This document shows, piece by piece, positions 1 to 9,932 of a stretch of 23,458 bases of DNA. Under the pieces are notes generated by a model. That model ran no database searches. It saw only the letters and a list, made by a program, of their open reading frames with translations, and was not told the DNA's origin. Source of the stretch: Phoronis ovalis (lineage: Eukaryota > Phoronida > Phoronidae); the NCBI GenBank assembly GCA_028565635.1, contig JAOXYB010076166.1:1-23458 (forward strand), read 5' to 3'. The first letter of the stretch is position 1. Every line of letters begins with the position of its first letter. A program made the translations under genes and the position numbers.

Positions 1-120
1 CTCAAATATTTTAAAATTTTGGATTGCTACCCTTATATTTCACAAAATTTGGATTGCTAACCTAAAATTTCAAAAAATTTGGATTGGGTTTGCTACCACA
101 AGCTAAAATTTTGGATTAGG
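1..120. repeat. Degenerate 30-bp tandem repeat, cut by the window edge
   Basis: The word GGATTGCTA or a variant recurs at 21, 51, 81 and 113, each time preceded by an AAAATTT run, giving a period of 30-32 bp over about four diverged units. The array probably continues to the left of the window. No coding potential is seen. Confidence 0.75.
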
Positions 121-249
121 TTCCGCGACACATCCCCGTAGTCAAAAAACCTTGAGTACCTCCCGGGGTAAATACTTGCATTCAGATGTTTCTTTTCACA
201 TAAAAATAGTTATTCGCTGTTTTGTAACTATAAACTATCAACTCATGTT

Positions 250-373
250 TATATTTAAGTAGAATACAAAAAGGGTGGGTCTCGTTAGTGCTGGTGAAAG
301 CGTGCGAGTTGGCAGGCATGTCGTCTGTGATAAAAACATACAGAAGATATTCTTATTATTAACATCTCCCTAA
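250..373 (+). promoter_or_regulatory. Candidate promoter and 5' untranslated exon of the ELH-like gene
   Basis: A TATA-like word (TATATTTAA, 250-258) lies about 30 bp upstream of a possible transcription start near 280. A donor-like site (TAAG|GTAAAA) follows at 373/374. A pyrimidine-rich acceptor (TTTTTCTTTTTTTAG) ends at 592, giving a 219-bp intron just before the coding exon. A second possible acceptor (TTTTTTCACAG) ends at 547 and a GTAAAG donor follows at 565, so a 17-nt microexon (548-564) is also conceivable. Splice sites and start are inferred from motifs only. Confidence 0.35.
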
Positions 374-614
374 GGTAAAATTGTCTTATGTAGCAATTAA
401 ATAAATTACTGCTATTTGATGAATTCCACACACGAGGAATCCATTATTAAAAAAATATCTTATTTGATTATGATTAAATGCGTAGTTGTTTTACTCATTT
501 GTTAAAATTTATTGTACAGTAACATAATTGCAAACATTTTTTCACAGCGAAAGCGGGAACCTTGGTAAAGTGTACAATTTTTCTTTTTTTAGACTCCACA
601 TCCATAAAAGCAGA

Positions 615-1250
615 ATGATTTACAAAATACTTACGTTGACACTTGTTTGTTTATATGGAGTTATTGTTCAGTCGATTGCTTTTCAAGAAAAAAAACAAGA
701 GTACACAAAACGCAACAGACTAGATAAGCGGGATGACTCTGTGTCTGGATTATCGATAAGACAAGATTTAAGTTACTTGGCGAAACTTTTAGATCAGAAT
801 CGACAATCACGTGTATTTTCAAAATTACTTTCCGCTGGAAAACGATCAGTTCCTGAGGAGAGTGACATGTACAATGTCATTCCTAATAATGAAATTCTAT
901 CATTGAAAACCATTCCTCACATTCAAGAAGAAAGGGACATTGGCTACTTGGAAAATGTTAAAGGATTAGAATTTTCGTCGCCTCAGAAAAGAAGGTTATC
1001 AGTTGTCGCACCTCTACATACATTAGCTAATATGTTGGATATGTCGAGAAATCAAAACAGAGAACATGCCAGGAACCGGTTACTAAACGCTGGAAAAAGA
1101 TCGGCGGATGTACTCATGAACGATTATTCAGATTTAAATCCTGTAGATTTTCAAATAGAAAAATTAAGTCAAGATAACTTGCGTGCATTACTTACCAAAA
1201 AACAAAGTCAGTTGTTGCAATATCTGTCACTTAATTCTAGGAAACATTAA
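615..1250 (+). CDS. Egg-laying-hormone (ELH/DH44-like) neuropeptide precursor with two amidated peptides
   Basis: This encodes a 211-residue secreted prohormone. The ATG at 615 is preferred over an in-frame ATG at 528 because the signal peptide begins here (MIYKILTLTLVCLYGVIVQ, cleavage likely after Ala22) and a strong splice acceptor lies between the two. KR sites at 32-33 and 38-39 release peptide 1 (residues 40-74), which carries the core LSIRQDLSYLAKLL and ends Ala before GKR, an amidation and cleavage signal. KRR at 125-127 releases peptide 2 (128-159), starting LSVVAPLHTLANML and also ending before GKR. The LSI-x-QDL core matches molluscan ELH (Aplysia ELH begins ISINQDL). That family is related to insect DH44 and vertebrate CRH and acts on class B GPCRs, controlling egg laying in gastropods. 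The whole coding part sits in one exon. Processing and function are inferred; family assignment is firm. Confidence 0.9.
   Translation: MIYKILTLTLVCLYGVIVQSIAFQEKKQEYTKRNRLDKRDDSVSGLSIRQDLSYLAKLLDQNRQSRVFSKLLSAGKRSVPEESDMYNVIPNNEILSLKTIPHIQEERDIGYLENVKGLEFSSPQKRRLSVVAPLHTLANMLDMSRNQNREHARNRLLNAGKRSADVLMNDYSDLNPVDFQIEKLSQDNLRALLTKKQSQLLQYLSLNSRKH
732..836 (+). other. Mature ELH-like peptide 1 (35 residues, amidated)
   Basis: The peptide is bounded by Lys-Arg upstream and Gly-Lys-Arg downstream, so PC-type cleavage and amidation by PHM/PAL are predicted. A short acidic extension (DDSVSG) precedes the conserved LSIRQDL core. The C-terminal half is basic and helical in character, ending KLLSA-amide, comparable with the RLLEK-amide end of Aplysia ELH. 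Confidence 0.82.
996..1091 (+). other. Mature ELH-like peptide 2 (32 residues, amidated)
   Basis: The peptide follows a tribasic KRR and precedes GKR. It shares the LS-x(4)-L-x(2)-LA-x-(M/L)L spacing of peptide 1 and ends NRLLNA-amide, close to the ELH C-terminus. It has diverged substantially from peptide 1 in the middle, so the two hormones need not be redundant. Confidence 0.82.
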
Positions 1251-1416
1251 TTTAAAGCTCTTGTTAAGTTTTTAGTAGTATCAATTATCTTTATTTATTT
1301 GTTTGTTTTGGGGCAATGACCGTAACTATTGCCAAATGTAAAATTCATTTCTGTGTTATCATCAATTACTATATCGTCTTAGTAACCTAATCGTTCGTTA
1401 TTAAAATTTCCTTCTT

Positions 1417-1422
1417 AATAAA
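1417..1422 (+). terminator. Candidate polyadenylation signal of the ELH-like gene
   Basis: An AATAAA hexamer lies 167 bp after the stop codon on the same strand. In DNA this AT-rich the hexamer is common by chance, so only its distance supports it. Confidence 0.35.
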
Positions 1423-4400
1423 TAGTATCTACGATGCTAAATTACGTGTAGTATTCGTAACCTATGGTTTAAACACTTAAATTACTGATAACAGACAATG
1501 TGTATCCACCACAGCATTGTACATTGTTTCAACTGACTGGTTGCATGAAAACAAACACTGTAAATTGATTTATTGTGGTTTCATGCCGTAATATATCTTT
1601 TGAAAATGTAATAATATGTGAGCACGCAGCGCAAAGGCTTATCTGTTTGAAAACAACATTCCAAATATTATTAAGAGAATATATAAGCCATTAACAAAAT
1701 GTTATGCATACTGATTTTGATCGATATGTTTTTTTCTAATAAAACACAATTACATATATTAATGAATTATTCAGAGAAAGATATATTTTTGTACTTTCCT
1801 TATTTCTTTTGGCCCATTATGTGAATTAACTGTTGATTTTTTAACAAGATTACATCAGGTTAAAGTTCATAAACGGAGAAACACACTTTTTAAGGGTAAC
1901 ACGTAATTGACTATGATTAAACAGTTTGTAACGCATGTGAATGGAAATGTTGTTTAGTAATAAACATGTCGTAATTTAAATGTTTTCCAACTTTAATTAC
2001 TGACTATAAGGAATAACAGGAATTTTCGTTGTATTTCTCTTCTGCCAACGTCATATTTGATGATTCAGCTTTAATTCATTAATAGTTAGTGTTTATATAC
2101 CGCGAAATAAACTTCCTAGTAGAACGACAATGTAGTGTATAACGCGTGTAAAGTCTGTGTGTAGAAAAGAAGCGTGTCGCCGTATATAAACGTTTTTTAA
2201 CATATAATATTGATTGTAACATGATAAAAAAAACAAAAATGTTTCCTGGTTTAGAGTCAGAGATTATTTCATTAATTTCAGAGTTCGTTAACCGAGAAAG
2301 AAATTTCCTATGGCAAATTGACTACTGTAAAAGCCTTTCAACTGGTTAATAACAAAAAAAAACTAGAGTTGTGTCTTGTAAATGCAAAGTTAGATTGATA
2401 AATTCCCGCTACTGAGAAGGAACATCTGCATGTGTTCTGACGATATAGAATGTATTTACTGTTTTTTGTAGTCCTGTGTGACCAATACGTCATGCTCCTT
2501 GTTCTATAATGTGCTAATGTGTTAATTAGTTAAGGATAATGAGATAATGACCTATTGATCTAATGATCTATTGTTATATAGAGTGTGTAATAAGCATTTC
2601 ACGTTTACTGACACGCAATGCTTTACAAATATGACCCGGAATTTGTTTACATTCAATTATCATTATGCGTGGTACACCATACATCAATATGTATGGTGTA
2701 CAAACATCCCAATAGATTTTTGATATTTTCTACTGATTTACAACAAAATTGTAATGTCAATATATTTTTAATAATATGATCTTTTTATGATTATTAGTAT
2801 GATCTTAATATTGTCATGTACTCTATTAAAAAAGATCAGTGTGTGCGAGCTACTGCGTAGGTTGTCAGACAAAAAAGCTTTGTTTTAAAGTTCTGTTCTT
2901 ATTAATTATAGATGTACATGTATTTCTAAGAATAATAATTCATTTGTAATGACGAATCTCCATTTTTAAATTTTACAATGACATACCTAATTGACATTTC
3001 CAACCTTTGTTTGACATGAAATTTATTTTCATTTGCACTGGTGCGCATTCATACACGTTTCATTCTGTTTATTACAATTCACTATAACTACTAGCCAACA
3101 ATATATCCCCTGGTGCGTTAATGAGCATCCCCTTCCTTTTTCCTTCTTCCCCTGCGCAGCCATGGGAGAACCTTTATTTGAAAGTGGGTATAATTTTGCA
3201 CAAAAGTGATATAAATCACACTTGCAAATGTTAATTCATGGCATTTTTATTTCTAAGCTAGCAAATCAGCTATAAGCAATTCCCGCCAATTCCACTGCAC
3301 TCCAACGGTCCGCCAGCAGTTTGTATAGCAAGTCCAGCGTTCATATTAGGAAAGTTTATTGGTTAATAATTAATATCTTATTTGTGATTGAACAGAATTT
3401 TCCACGACGAGGCTATTACAAGGAGATAATATATAACATTGAGCGGCATGGGAAAATCGCGGGGAAAATCAATTGTGTCCGGTCATGGTTTCTTGGAATC
3501 TGCTGCAACTGAACAGGTATTCCTATGAACACGGCGATTCCTTACTTTAACCACATCTGTCTGAGACAGCTGCATGGTAGGCCACATCCTAAAAAAAATC
3601 CATCAACATGTATAACAATCGTCAGTATGGTAACAAGGAAAGACAAAGAAGCCACATCGAGTTATCAGCACGACTCAGCAATATATAAAGTTTAGGGTGG
3701 CGGACATGAGAGTCTGTTTCCCGGCGCCTCGTTATCATTCTGCTACCTATGAAGGTGTTAATGATGCTCTCTCAATAGCACGGAAATTACAGAAACATTG
3801 TGCACTGAATACACCTAGAAACAAATATTGTTTAAAACAGCCTTTTCGTGTAATTTACTTTACTATATGTCTATTTTGTCAACATTAACGAGATTGTCAC
3901 TCGCTGTCACATAATACTGATGCACGTTGTGTCCATCACATTAAATGTATACCTATTAATGTGGCACGCTGTATAATTCATTCGCGCCTTGCAAAGTTAT
4001 AGATAGCCTGTGTAGTCGTACCATGACCACAATAGCCCGGTATCAAAGTACGCATGTTCATTTTTGTTCCAAAGTATGTTTCAAGTTATATCTGTAGATT
4101 TCATTTTTTTGGAATTTCATAATATGCAGATTCTTTTATTTATTGAGACAAGCACGATCGAAGCGCCAAGCACACAGTAAATCTAAAATGAGCCGTCGGC
4201 TCTTGCAGTTATAGCCAATTGAATTACATTAAAAACTTGAATTTCCTATGGATTTGATGAAGAAAAAACTGACTTCTCTAGCTTTACACAGTATACCTCA
4301 ATATACTACAAACGCATATTTTTTATTTGCTATTATTATATTTGTTTTTACATTATTGCATAATTATTATTAAAGTTTTTTATTGTTATTAGTTTGTATC

Positions 4401-4700
4401 TGTGGTGACAATACATTCGTTGTATATTTTTTGTAAAAATTATTGTTAGTTTTAAACACTTGCATTCAGCTTTTATAGAGCTCAGTATACATCTTATCAT
4501 TACTATACCATAAATTTATGAATTCTAATAAATATTTTTAGCGGCTGATGCCAGTCCAAATCTTCACTAAAACATGACCACGTTCTGTGTTTTCATTGGC
4601 TCGTGGTTTGCCTATATCTCAGTCCCAGCATGCAATGTGTATGAAAAAACTGTGAAAGTGCATGTACCCCGTATAGTTTAAATCAAATATTGATTGTAAT
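1423..4700. other. AT-rich intergenic DNA, no supportable gene
   Basis: All frames are closed by frequent stops and no domain motif was recognised on either strand. Short open stretches at 3321-3512 and 3697-3888 have no recognisable composition or motif and are treated as chance. A TATA-like word (ATATATAAAG) occurs near 3680 but no gene follows it. A 13-bp inverted repeat is listed separately. Confidence 0.5.
2672..2701. repeat. 13-bp perfect inverted repeat with 4-nt loop
   Basis: GTACACCATACAT (2672-2684) is followed by CAAT and then by its exact reverse complement (2689-2701). It could form a hairpin or be a binding site for a dimeric factor. There is no T-run to suggest a terminator and no gene next to it. 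Confidence 0.8.
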
Positions 4701-4710
4701 ATCGTTACAG

Positions 4711-4815
4711 GTAGTCCGATATCGACCACAGGGCTCGCCCACGCTTTGTCCACCTTGTGATGAATAGTATTAATTTCTCAGATCGATCCAGGGAGCATGA
4801 CCACTGAGCCATCTT
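4711..4815 (-). repeat. tRNA-like (possible SINE) fragment
   Basis: On the minus strand ATGGCTCAGTGGTCATGC resembles a pol III A box (TRGCNNAGYGG), and a B-box-like GGTCGATATC follows about 80 nt later. That spacing is longer than in a tRNA and the B box is imperfect, so this would be an old tRNA-derived SINE relic rather than a working tRNA gene. It lies 55 bp from the palindromic element. Confidence 0.3.
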
Positions 4816-4877
4816 AAGACTGAAACATTGAAAACAAGCACGATGGGCTATTATAAATCAGAATGGTCATTTGAGGA

Positions 4878-5191
4878 CACAGTCAGCTGGCTCAAAAAGT
4901 TGTTATATTAGTTAAATAAATAAACATTAATATAGTGTCCAACAGTTATATTAGTTAAATAAATAAATATTAATATAGTGTCCAATAGGGTATACTATCA
5001 CTGCATCCTAGGTACTATAGGGTATACTATCACTGCATCCTAGGTACTATAGAGTACCTAGGATGCAGTGATAGTATACCCTATTGGACACTATATTAAT
5101 ATTTATTTATTTAACTAATATAACTGTTGGACACTATATTAATGTTTATTTATTTAACTAATATAACAACTTTTTGAGCCAGCTGACTGTG
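4878..5191. mobile_element. Palindromic (foldback) non-autonomous DNA transposon with 8-bp target duplication
   Basis: Two arms of 139 bp (4878-5016 and 5053-5191) are perfect reverse complements when compared base by base, around a 36-bp spacer. The ends read CACAGTCAGCTGGCTC. TTTGAGGA flanks the element on both sides (4870-4877 and 5192-5199), as expected for a target-site duplication. Each arm contains a 40-bp unit repeated at 43-bp spacing (4903-4942 and 4946-4985, one mismatch). A 32-bp unit (4985-5016) is repeated in the spacer (5017-5048). No transposase is encoded. An 8-bp duplication fits hAT-like elements (8 bp) or Mutator-like elements (8-10 bp); the superfamily is uncertain. Confidence 0.9.
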
Positions 5192-5199
5192 TTTGAGGA

Positions 5200-8100
5200 C
5201 ATGTTAACAAGCACGTGTGAGTTATTTTTATCCAGATATCACTGGCGTCAAAGTTGTTCCATAATTACGATTCATGCTTTACCACATCACGATGTAGACC
5301 ATTTAGTAATTTTTGTTATCTTTAATATTTCGAACTCTAAATCTTAACCGATCTTAAGCATTATAGCAACAAAAGTAAGGGTTTGAGGTGTATGTTCGGT
5401 ATGATTTACAAAGACTCCGTCCCCGGAGTCTCCTCACAGAAAGTACGTTGGTCACCAGTTTGTCGTTACACGTTCAAATTTCATGCATTGGTTATACAGG
5501 AGTATAAATGGCTGTATAAAAAGAGAACAAAAATATTTGCAATTACAAATGAGTTACATCTATTAAGAGACTCCCTACAACGCGATATATATTAGCTGTA
5601 CATCATCATACATATACCAGTGCAGTACATATCACCCGTGCATATCATATATAATTTCGTGAAAGCGTAGTCTAATGTTTTAATTTGCATATTTCTTGTA
5701 TCTGCGCAAACAGACCTCGCAGATGTGTACACAAACATCAGTGGAGTACATGTAGCCTGTTTTGTAGTTTCTGAATGATGGACTAAAGCAAAAATAGCAA
5801 CTAAAAGTAGATACCCTTTTAATTAGTTCTTAGGCAAGGATTCTTGAGGATTACTGCTGTTGGCCTTTGAATTAGTTCTAATCTGGCCCTTCCTGGTACA
5901 TTAAGTACCATATTCGGATAACATCTAATTAAAAAATGGAATATGGAAAGGGAAAAAAAGAGCAGGAACAATAGGTTTGCTGCCTAAAGCAGCAATCCAA
6001 ATTAAAAAAGCAATCTGACACGACATGTTCCTCCTATTTTAAATTTTTTGATTTGCCTTTCTGCCTTTGTGCAAGAACAGACAGATAGATAAGTGAATTA
6101 GGAGGGAATAACAACAGAACAGTATAATATTATAATAATTTATTGAATAATAAATGTACATGGAATGTGTATTTCGAAATAAAATTATTAAGGGACATCT
6201 CAACTACCATTCGAAGTGGAGCTAGATGATGATTAAATAAGATTCATTTCCTAACATACGTTGCCAATGTATGGTTGGACAAAAACCAGGAACAGGGATG
6301 TCACAGAATGCCATTAGGCATGTGATAGTAGTAGTAATAATAATACTTAATTACACCCCAAATGCCATTTAATCCAACAGATGAAAAAATACACCTGTTG
6401 GCATCTAGGGTAGTTTACAAATTTAACTTTAGGATTTATAAACACACAACATTGAATTGCATAGATCTCTGTTATAGAACTAATAGAGCAGTTAAAAATA
6501 CAGAACACATTTTCAAATTTAAATAAATAAATATAAATATCAATAAAGTTTTAAAATTTAATATCATTCTAACGTTAGCTACCTTATTTCTCGAAAATGC
6601 CAGTTATGGAAATACCTAAATACACATGGAACAGTGATCGATCATTATAGTAAGCAGACATTTCTTGTGTTTGTAAAATGTACTTTAAACAATGTCAAAA
6701 CAACACCGGTAATAAATAATAACCTAAGGTCTCTTGCTACAATTAGTAATTTGAAATGCAAACAAATAACAAACAAGTATAATGTAGGCCTAAGTGATAA
6801 CGGATGCATAACATTAACGGGGATAATTAATAATCTCACGAAGCAAAATAGTATTAATTTTTAAAAAATATGAAACGGTATTGCTTAATTAACACAGGAT
6901 ATATTATCCATGCGTTTTAAACATCTGTAAATTAGGAAAACTTAGTTAGATGCGTACACATTTCAAAATTGACATTATTAACTTCCAATAAATAGAAACA
7001 ATTGTCCATTAGGAAGAAGCTTATCTAATAACTAATGAACCTTTAAGCGTTTGTCACTAACAACTTTATAATTATGTGACGGTTATGCAACTATCATCAG
7101 CTTCAGGTATGAGGTGCATGATGTAAACTACATGTCAAACGAAGATCGCATAATGCAAAATTATACTTTAAATAGTGTAATACAAACATAAGAATCACGC
7201 GATGACACAATAAATATCCACATATTCGTGTCTCTGATACAAATTATCTTTAACTTTGTTATTTATTTTTACAAGATGTATTCTCCTCATGGTTTTTGCG
7301 TTATCTTATAATTTCTTTCAAAACTAGTAAACATCTACATGTATGGGGAAAAGGGATACTGCATATCATGTAGCAATCTGGTACAAAGAATTGTGAATTT
7401 ATTTAGAACTTTAGCCAATAAAATTTCAGCAGACTTTGTGAAAAGCCTTCTTTTCCATATACGGTCACACATTTGACCAGCCAAGGGCTGCTCGCCATTA
7501 GTAATGAAAAAGCGCAGTACGAGGAGACAGACATTTTACACTTTTAATCAGAAGTCAGACGTCTCATAAAATTTAGGTTAACTAAGTTTTAATTAAAAAC
7601 TGATTTGCTAAAAATTATATTAAATAAATTAACGTTGCCAGTAATTCTAATGGCCTAAATTCTAAATTACCATAAGAAAAGTTCATACTCTTTCCACGGT
7701 TACAAAGCTATAACTCATATAATTGTAAACCTACTGTTCTTAAAAATATTTAAAATTCGAAAACATCTATTTACGTACAACTGTGTACGTATATACCGTA
7801 ATTAAGGAAAGGGAAACTGGAAAACCAACATAATGATTTTTAAACGCTCTGTTCGTCTATTGGCGATAAGGTAATATTCTAAAGCCTAAATTGCAAAACA
7901 ATAGAATAATTAATAGAATAATTAATATATAACTAATTTATAATATCCAAATTACAATTATTTAATCTCAACAAAAGTTATTAACGATCAGTGAAGCATA
8001 ATTAAATGTTGAAGACCACGAGATAAACCTCTAATATTACTATATTTTTATGACTAGATTAGAAAATAATTTAAAATATACAAGTTTTATTAAATAATCA

Positions 8101-8385
8101 AATTATCTGTTAATAAAGAAATATTAAGACTTCAAAGACATGACACAAAAAAATGTGCAATGTCACGCTATTACCCTAGTTTATGACTAGAAAATGGCAA
8201 AAAATATAAAGCACAGTATTTTAAATTTATACAAGATTTCAATTTGAAATTTCAACTCTTATTCTGTACCAAATGACCAAAAATATTTCCGCAGAAACAA
8301 CAGTTAGACAGATTGGAAATGGAAAATATAAAATGTTGACGAAGCACCCATGAAATGTTAACCAACAAGATGACGTCACAATAAT
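5200..8385. other. AT-rich intergenic DNA, no supportable gene
   Basis: No exon with a recognisable domain was found on either strand. Open stretches at 5383-5595 and 6634-6864 look like chance. Minor features are a 7-bp stem-loop (TTGCTGC/GCAGCAA) near 5980, a short TAG/TAA microsatellite near 6330 and a 13-bp duplication (AATAGAATAATTA) near 7904. An AATAAA on the minus strand at 8086-8091 could serve the gene ending near 8.4 kb. Confidence 0.5.
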
Positions 8386-8390
8386 GGAGT

Positions 8391-8485
8391 CTCTGGTAAT
8401 GTAAGATGAGCATAGCTGCCGAGTCGCAGCATGTTCTCGGATATCAACTCGCTGGGCGTAATGTAGTCATCCGTCTCTCTTCACC
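8391..8485 (-). CDS. Candidate terminal exon of the SEA/frizzled/LDLa membrane protein
   Basis: On the minus strand an acceptor (TAATGTTTTAG) ends just before GTGAAGAG. Exon 13 of the gene ends in phase 1 with T, and T plus GT gives TGT, the missing sixth cysteine of LDLa repeat 3. Twelve further codons (EERRMTTLRPAS) then reach TGA. If correct, the protein would be 777 residues and end right after the LDLa repeats, with no protease. The patch is clearly richer in GC than its surroundings. The problem is that another frame of the same patch stays open for about 32 codons (see findings). A second acceptor near 9064 could also restore the cysteine. Assignment is tentative. Confidence 0.35.
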
Positions 8486-8948
8486 TAAAACATTACGAAA
8501 ACCTATTAAATATCATTGATTTTTACACATTAGTTAAAAGTAACTAAGAGCTTTTATAAAATAGCTTATTTGCACAGTAAACGTGAACGTGTTCCCAATG
8601 TTACGCGTGCTGCATTAAAAGTGCGTGTTAAACACTCACACAAGAATGTAATTATAATATCTGTTTACCAACAGTACGTGCAATGCAATAAACCATCTTA
8701 AAATAAACGATCCGCAAGTATAACAACATCACGAATCACGGTTATTTTTGACGAAACAGAGAAAAACTTATTGCGCATTTTCCATCACAGATTGTTTAAT
8801 GTTACAAAATCTGGAATGATATCCATAACAGTAGTTTGACATTGAACTGGCCAACTGACATTCTTCGAACAAAGCCGTCAGCTTTAAATACTATCTAAAT
8901 GCAATTTAATGTCATGGCCAAGTTTGCTGACGCAATAAAATATGCCAG

Positions 8949-8961
8949 CCCCCCCCCCCCC
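8949..8961. repeat. Poly-C tract of 13
   Basis: Thirteen consecutive C residues on the + strand in otherwise AT-rich DNA form a homopolymer prone to slippage. No gene is linked to it. Confidence 0.9.
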
Positions 8962-9090
8962 TTGTCATCATAAACTACACTCTAAATTTTTTTAATCATT
9001 TATGGTTGGCACGAAACCTTTAGGCGAAGTCACTCAAATAAATTGGTGGCCTCAAAAAAGCACCTAAACAAGTGGTTAAAGAGTCTTGGA

Positions 9091-9340
9091 AAATGGACTC
9101 TAAGCAACAAATTAATACCCTATAAAAGACTGAAATTTTTCGACAAGAAACAACAACAACCAAGAATCTCACCGCGAAAAATGGACCCTAAGGAACACTC
9201 GTCGTGCAAAACACTCTAAGCAAGATCTATGTTGAAGTTGGTATCTATCCGATTTTTTCGAAAGGTAAAAAACAAGACAGGGATAAATGGACCATAAGCA
9301 AGATTCATCGAGCAAAATATACTCTAAGCAAGACCAGGGT
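9091..9340. repeat. Decayed tandem repeat with (A)AATGGAC-CTAAGCAA core
   Basis: The word AAATGGAC followed by (T/C/A)-CTAAG or ATAAGCAA recurs at 9091, 9178 and 9285. A second word, ACTCTAAGCAAGA, recurs inside the last two units. Spacing is about 87 and 107 bp, so these are diverged units of roughly 100 bp. It lies 3' of the last secure exon on the minus strand. Confidence 0.55.
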
Positions 9341-9785
9341 TAAAAACCATACCCTTTTTTGGTGATTTCCCTATCCTAAACGCGTAAAGTGATTAGGTCT
9401 CAAGTAAACATCCTTTTCACGTGTTTTACTAACAAGCATGATTATCCACATTCTTGAGTGCTCCCCGGCCGTTAGTACAGCACAATACAGGGTTCTTATT
9501 ATTATTACGCCAACATTCATTCCTGTGATAACTACATTGTTGCTGGATATCATAGGTAAATTTCTCACTTGAAACGAGGTCGTGTTTATTTATGGATAAT
9601 CTGAGCACTTTTGTTCTAAAACAATGTTCCATTCTATATTTTATTTCAACGAAACACACCCTATTCTTCATATAAGCCGGTAAATAACCAAACCGATAGA
9701 ACATGGAATAAACTGCGCTGTAATAAGTGGTGGGATACAATTCGCTTTGTACGTTTAGTATTCGTCTGACCTTTGTCTTACTTAC

Positions 9786-9932
9786 ACATGTATGCAATTT
9801 CATCCGTATCATCGGTACAGTCAGAATTTCCGTCACATATCCAGGCCATTTTGATACAAGGATTTTCGTGCGTGACGTTCCAAGCGTTGAATCCACCTCC
9901 CTTACATCGGAACTGACCGGTTGTACAAGGCG
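9786..9932 (-). CDS. Exon 13: LDLa repeat 3, five of six cysteines, with an insert
   Basis: The exon starts after TTCCTTCCAG and ends at T|GTAAGT, phase 1 on both sides. It encodes a calcium-binding LDLa repeat with the [15 protein letters not shown] acidic core. Between cysteines 2 and 3 the segment is longer than usual ([14 protein letters not shown]) and contains an N-glycosylation sequon, NVT. The sixth cysteine is absent, and the exon's last base T would begin its codon. The next exon must therefore begin GT or GC if the fold is complete. Confidence 0.85.

Noticed and set aside
528-614. Upstream in-frame ATG adding 29 residues to the ELH-like precursor
   Set aside because: The added segment is not a signal peptide and would bury the real one, and a strong splice acceptor (ending 592) interrupts it.
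3321-3888. Two 63-codon plus-strand open frames with a TATA-like word between them
   Set aside because: No recognisable motif and no splice sites linking them into a longer product.
9015-9064. Alternative last exon after TTGTTTAG that also restores the LDLa cysteine
   Set aside because: It ends after about 13 codons and lies in repeat-like AT-rich DNA. It is not excluded, but it is less coding-like in composition than the 8.4-kb patch.
1251-9785. Search for SRCR and trypsin exons on the minus strand
   Set aside because: No reverse complement of DSGGP, AAHC or IVGG codon patterns was found by eye. This does not exclude very short or diverged exons.
9429-9896. Long minus-strand open frame of 155 codons
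   Set aside because: Most of it overlaps exon 13 in the wrong frame. The cysteine-containing end (about 9429-9560) has no acceptor compatible with the phase-1 exit of exon 13.
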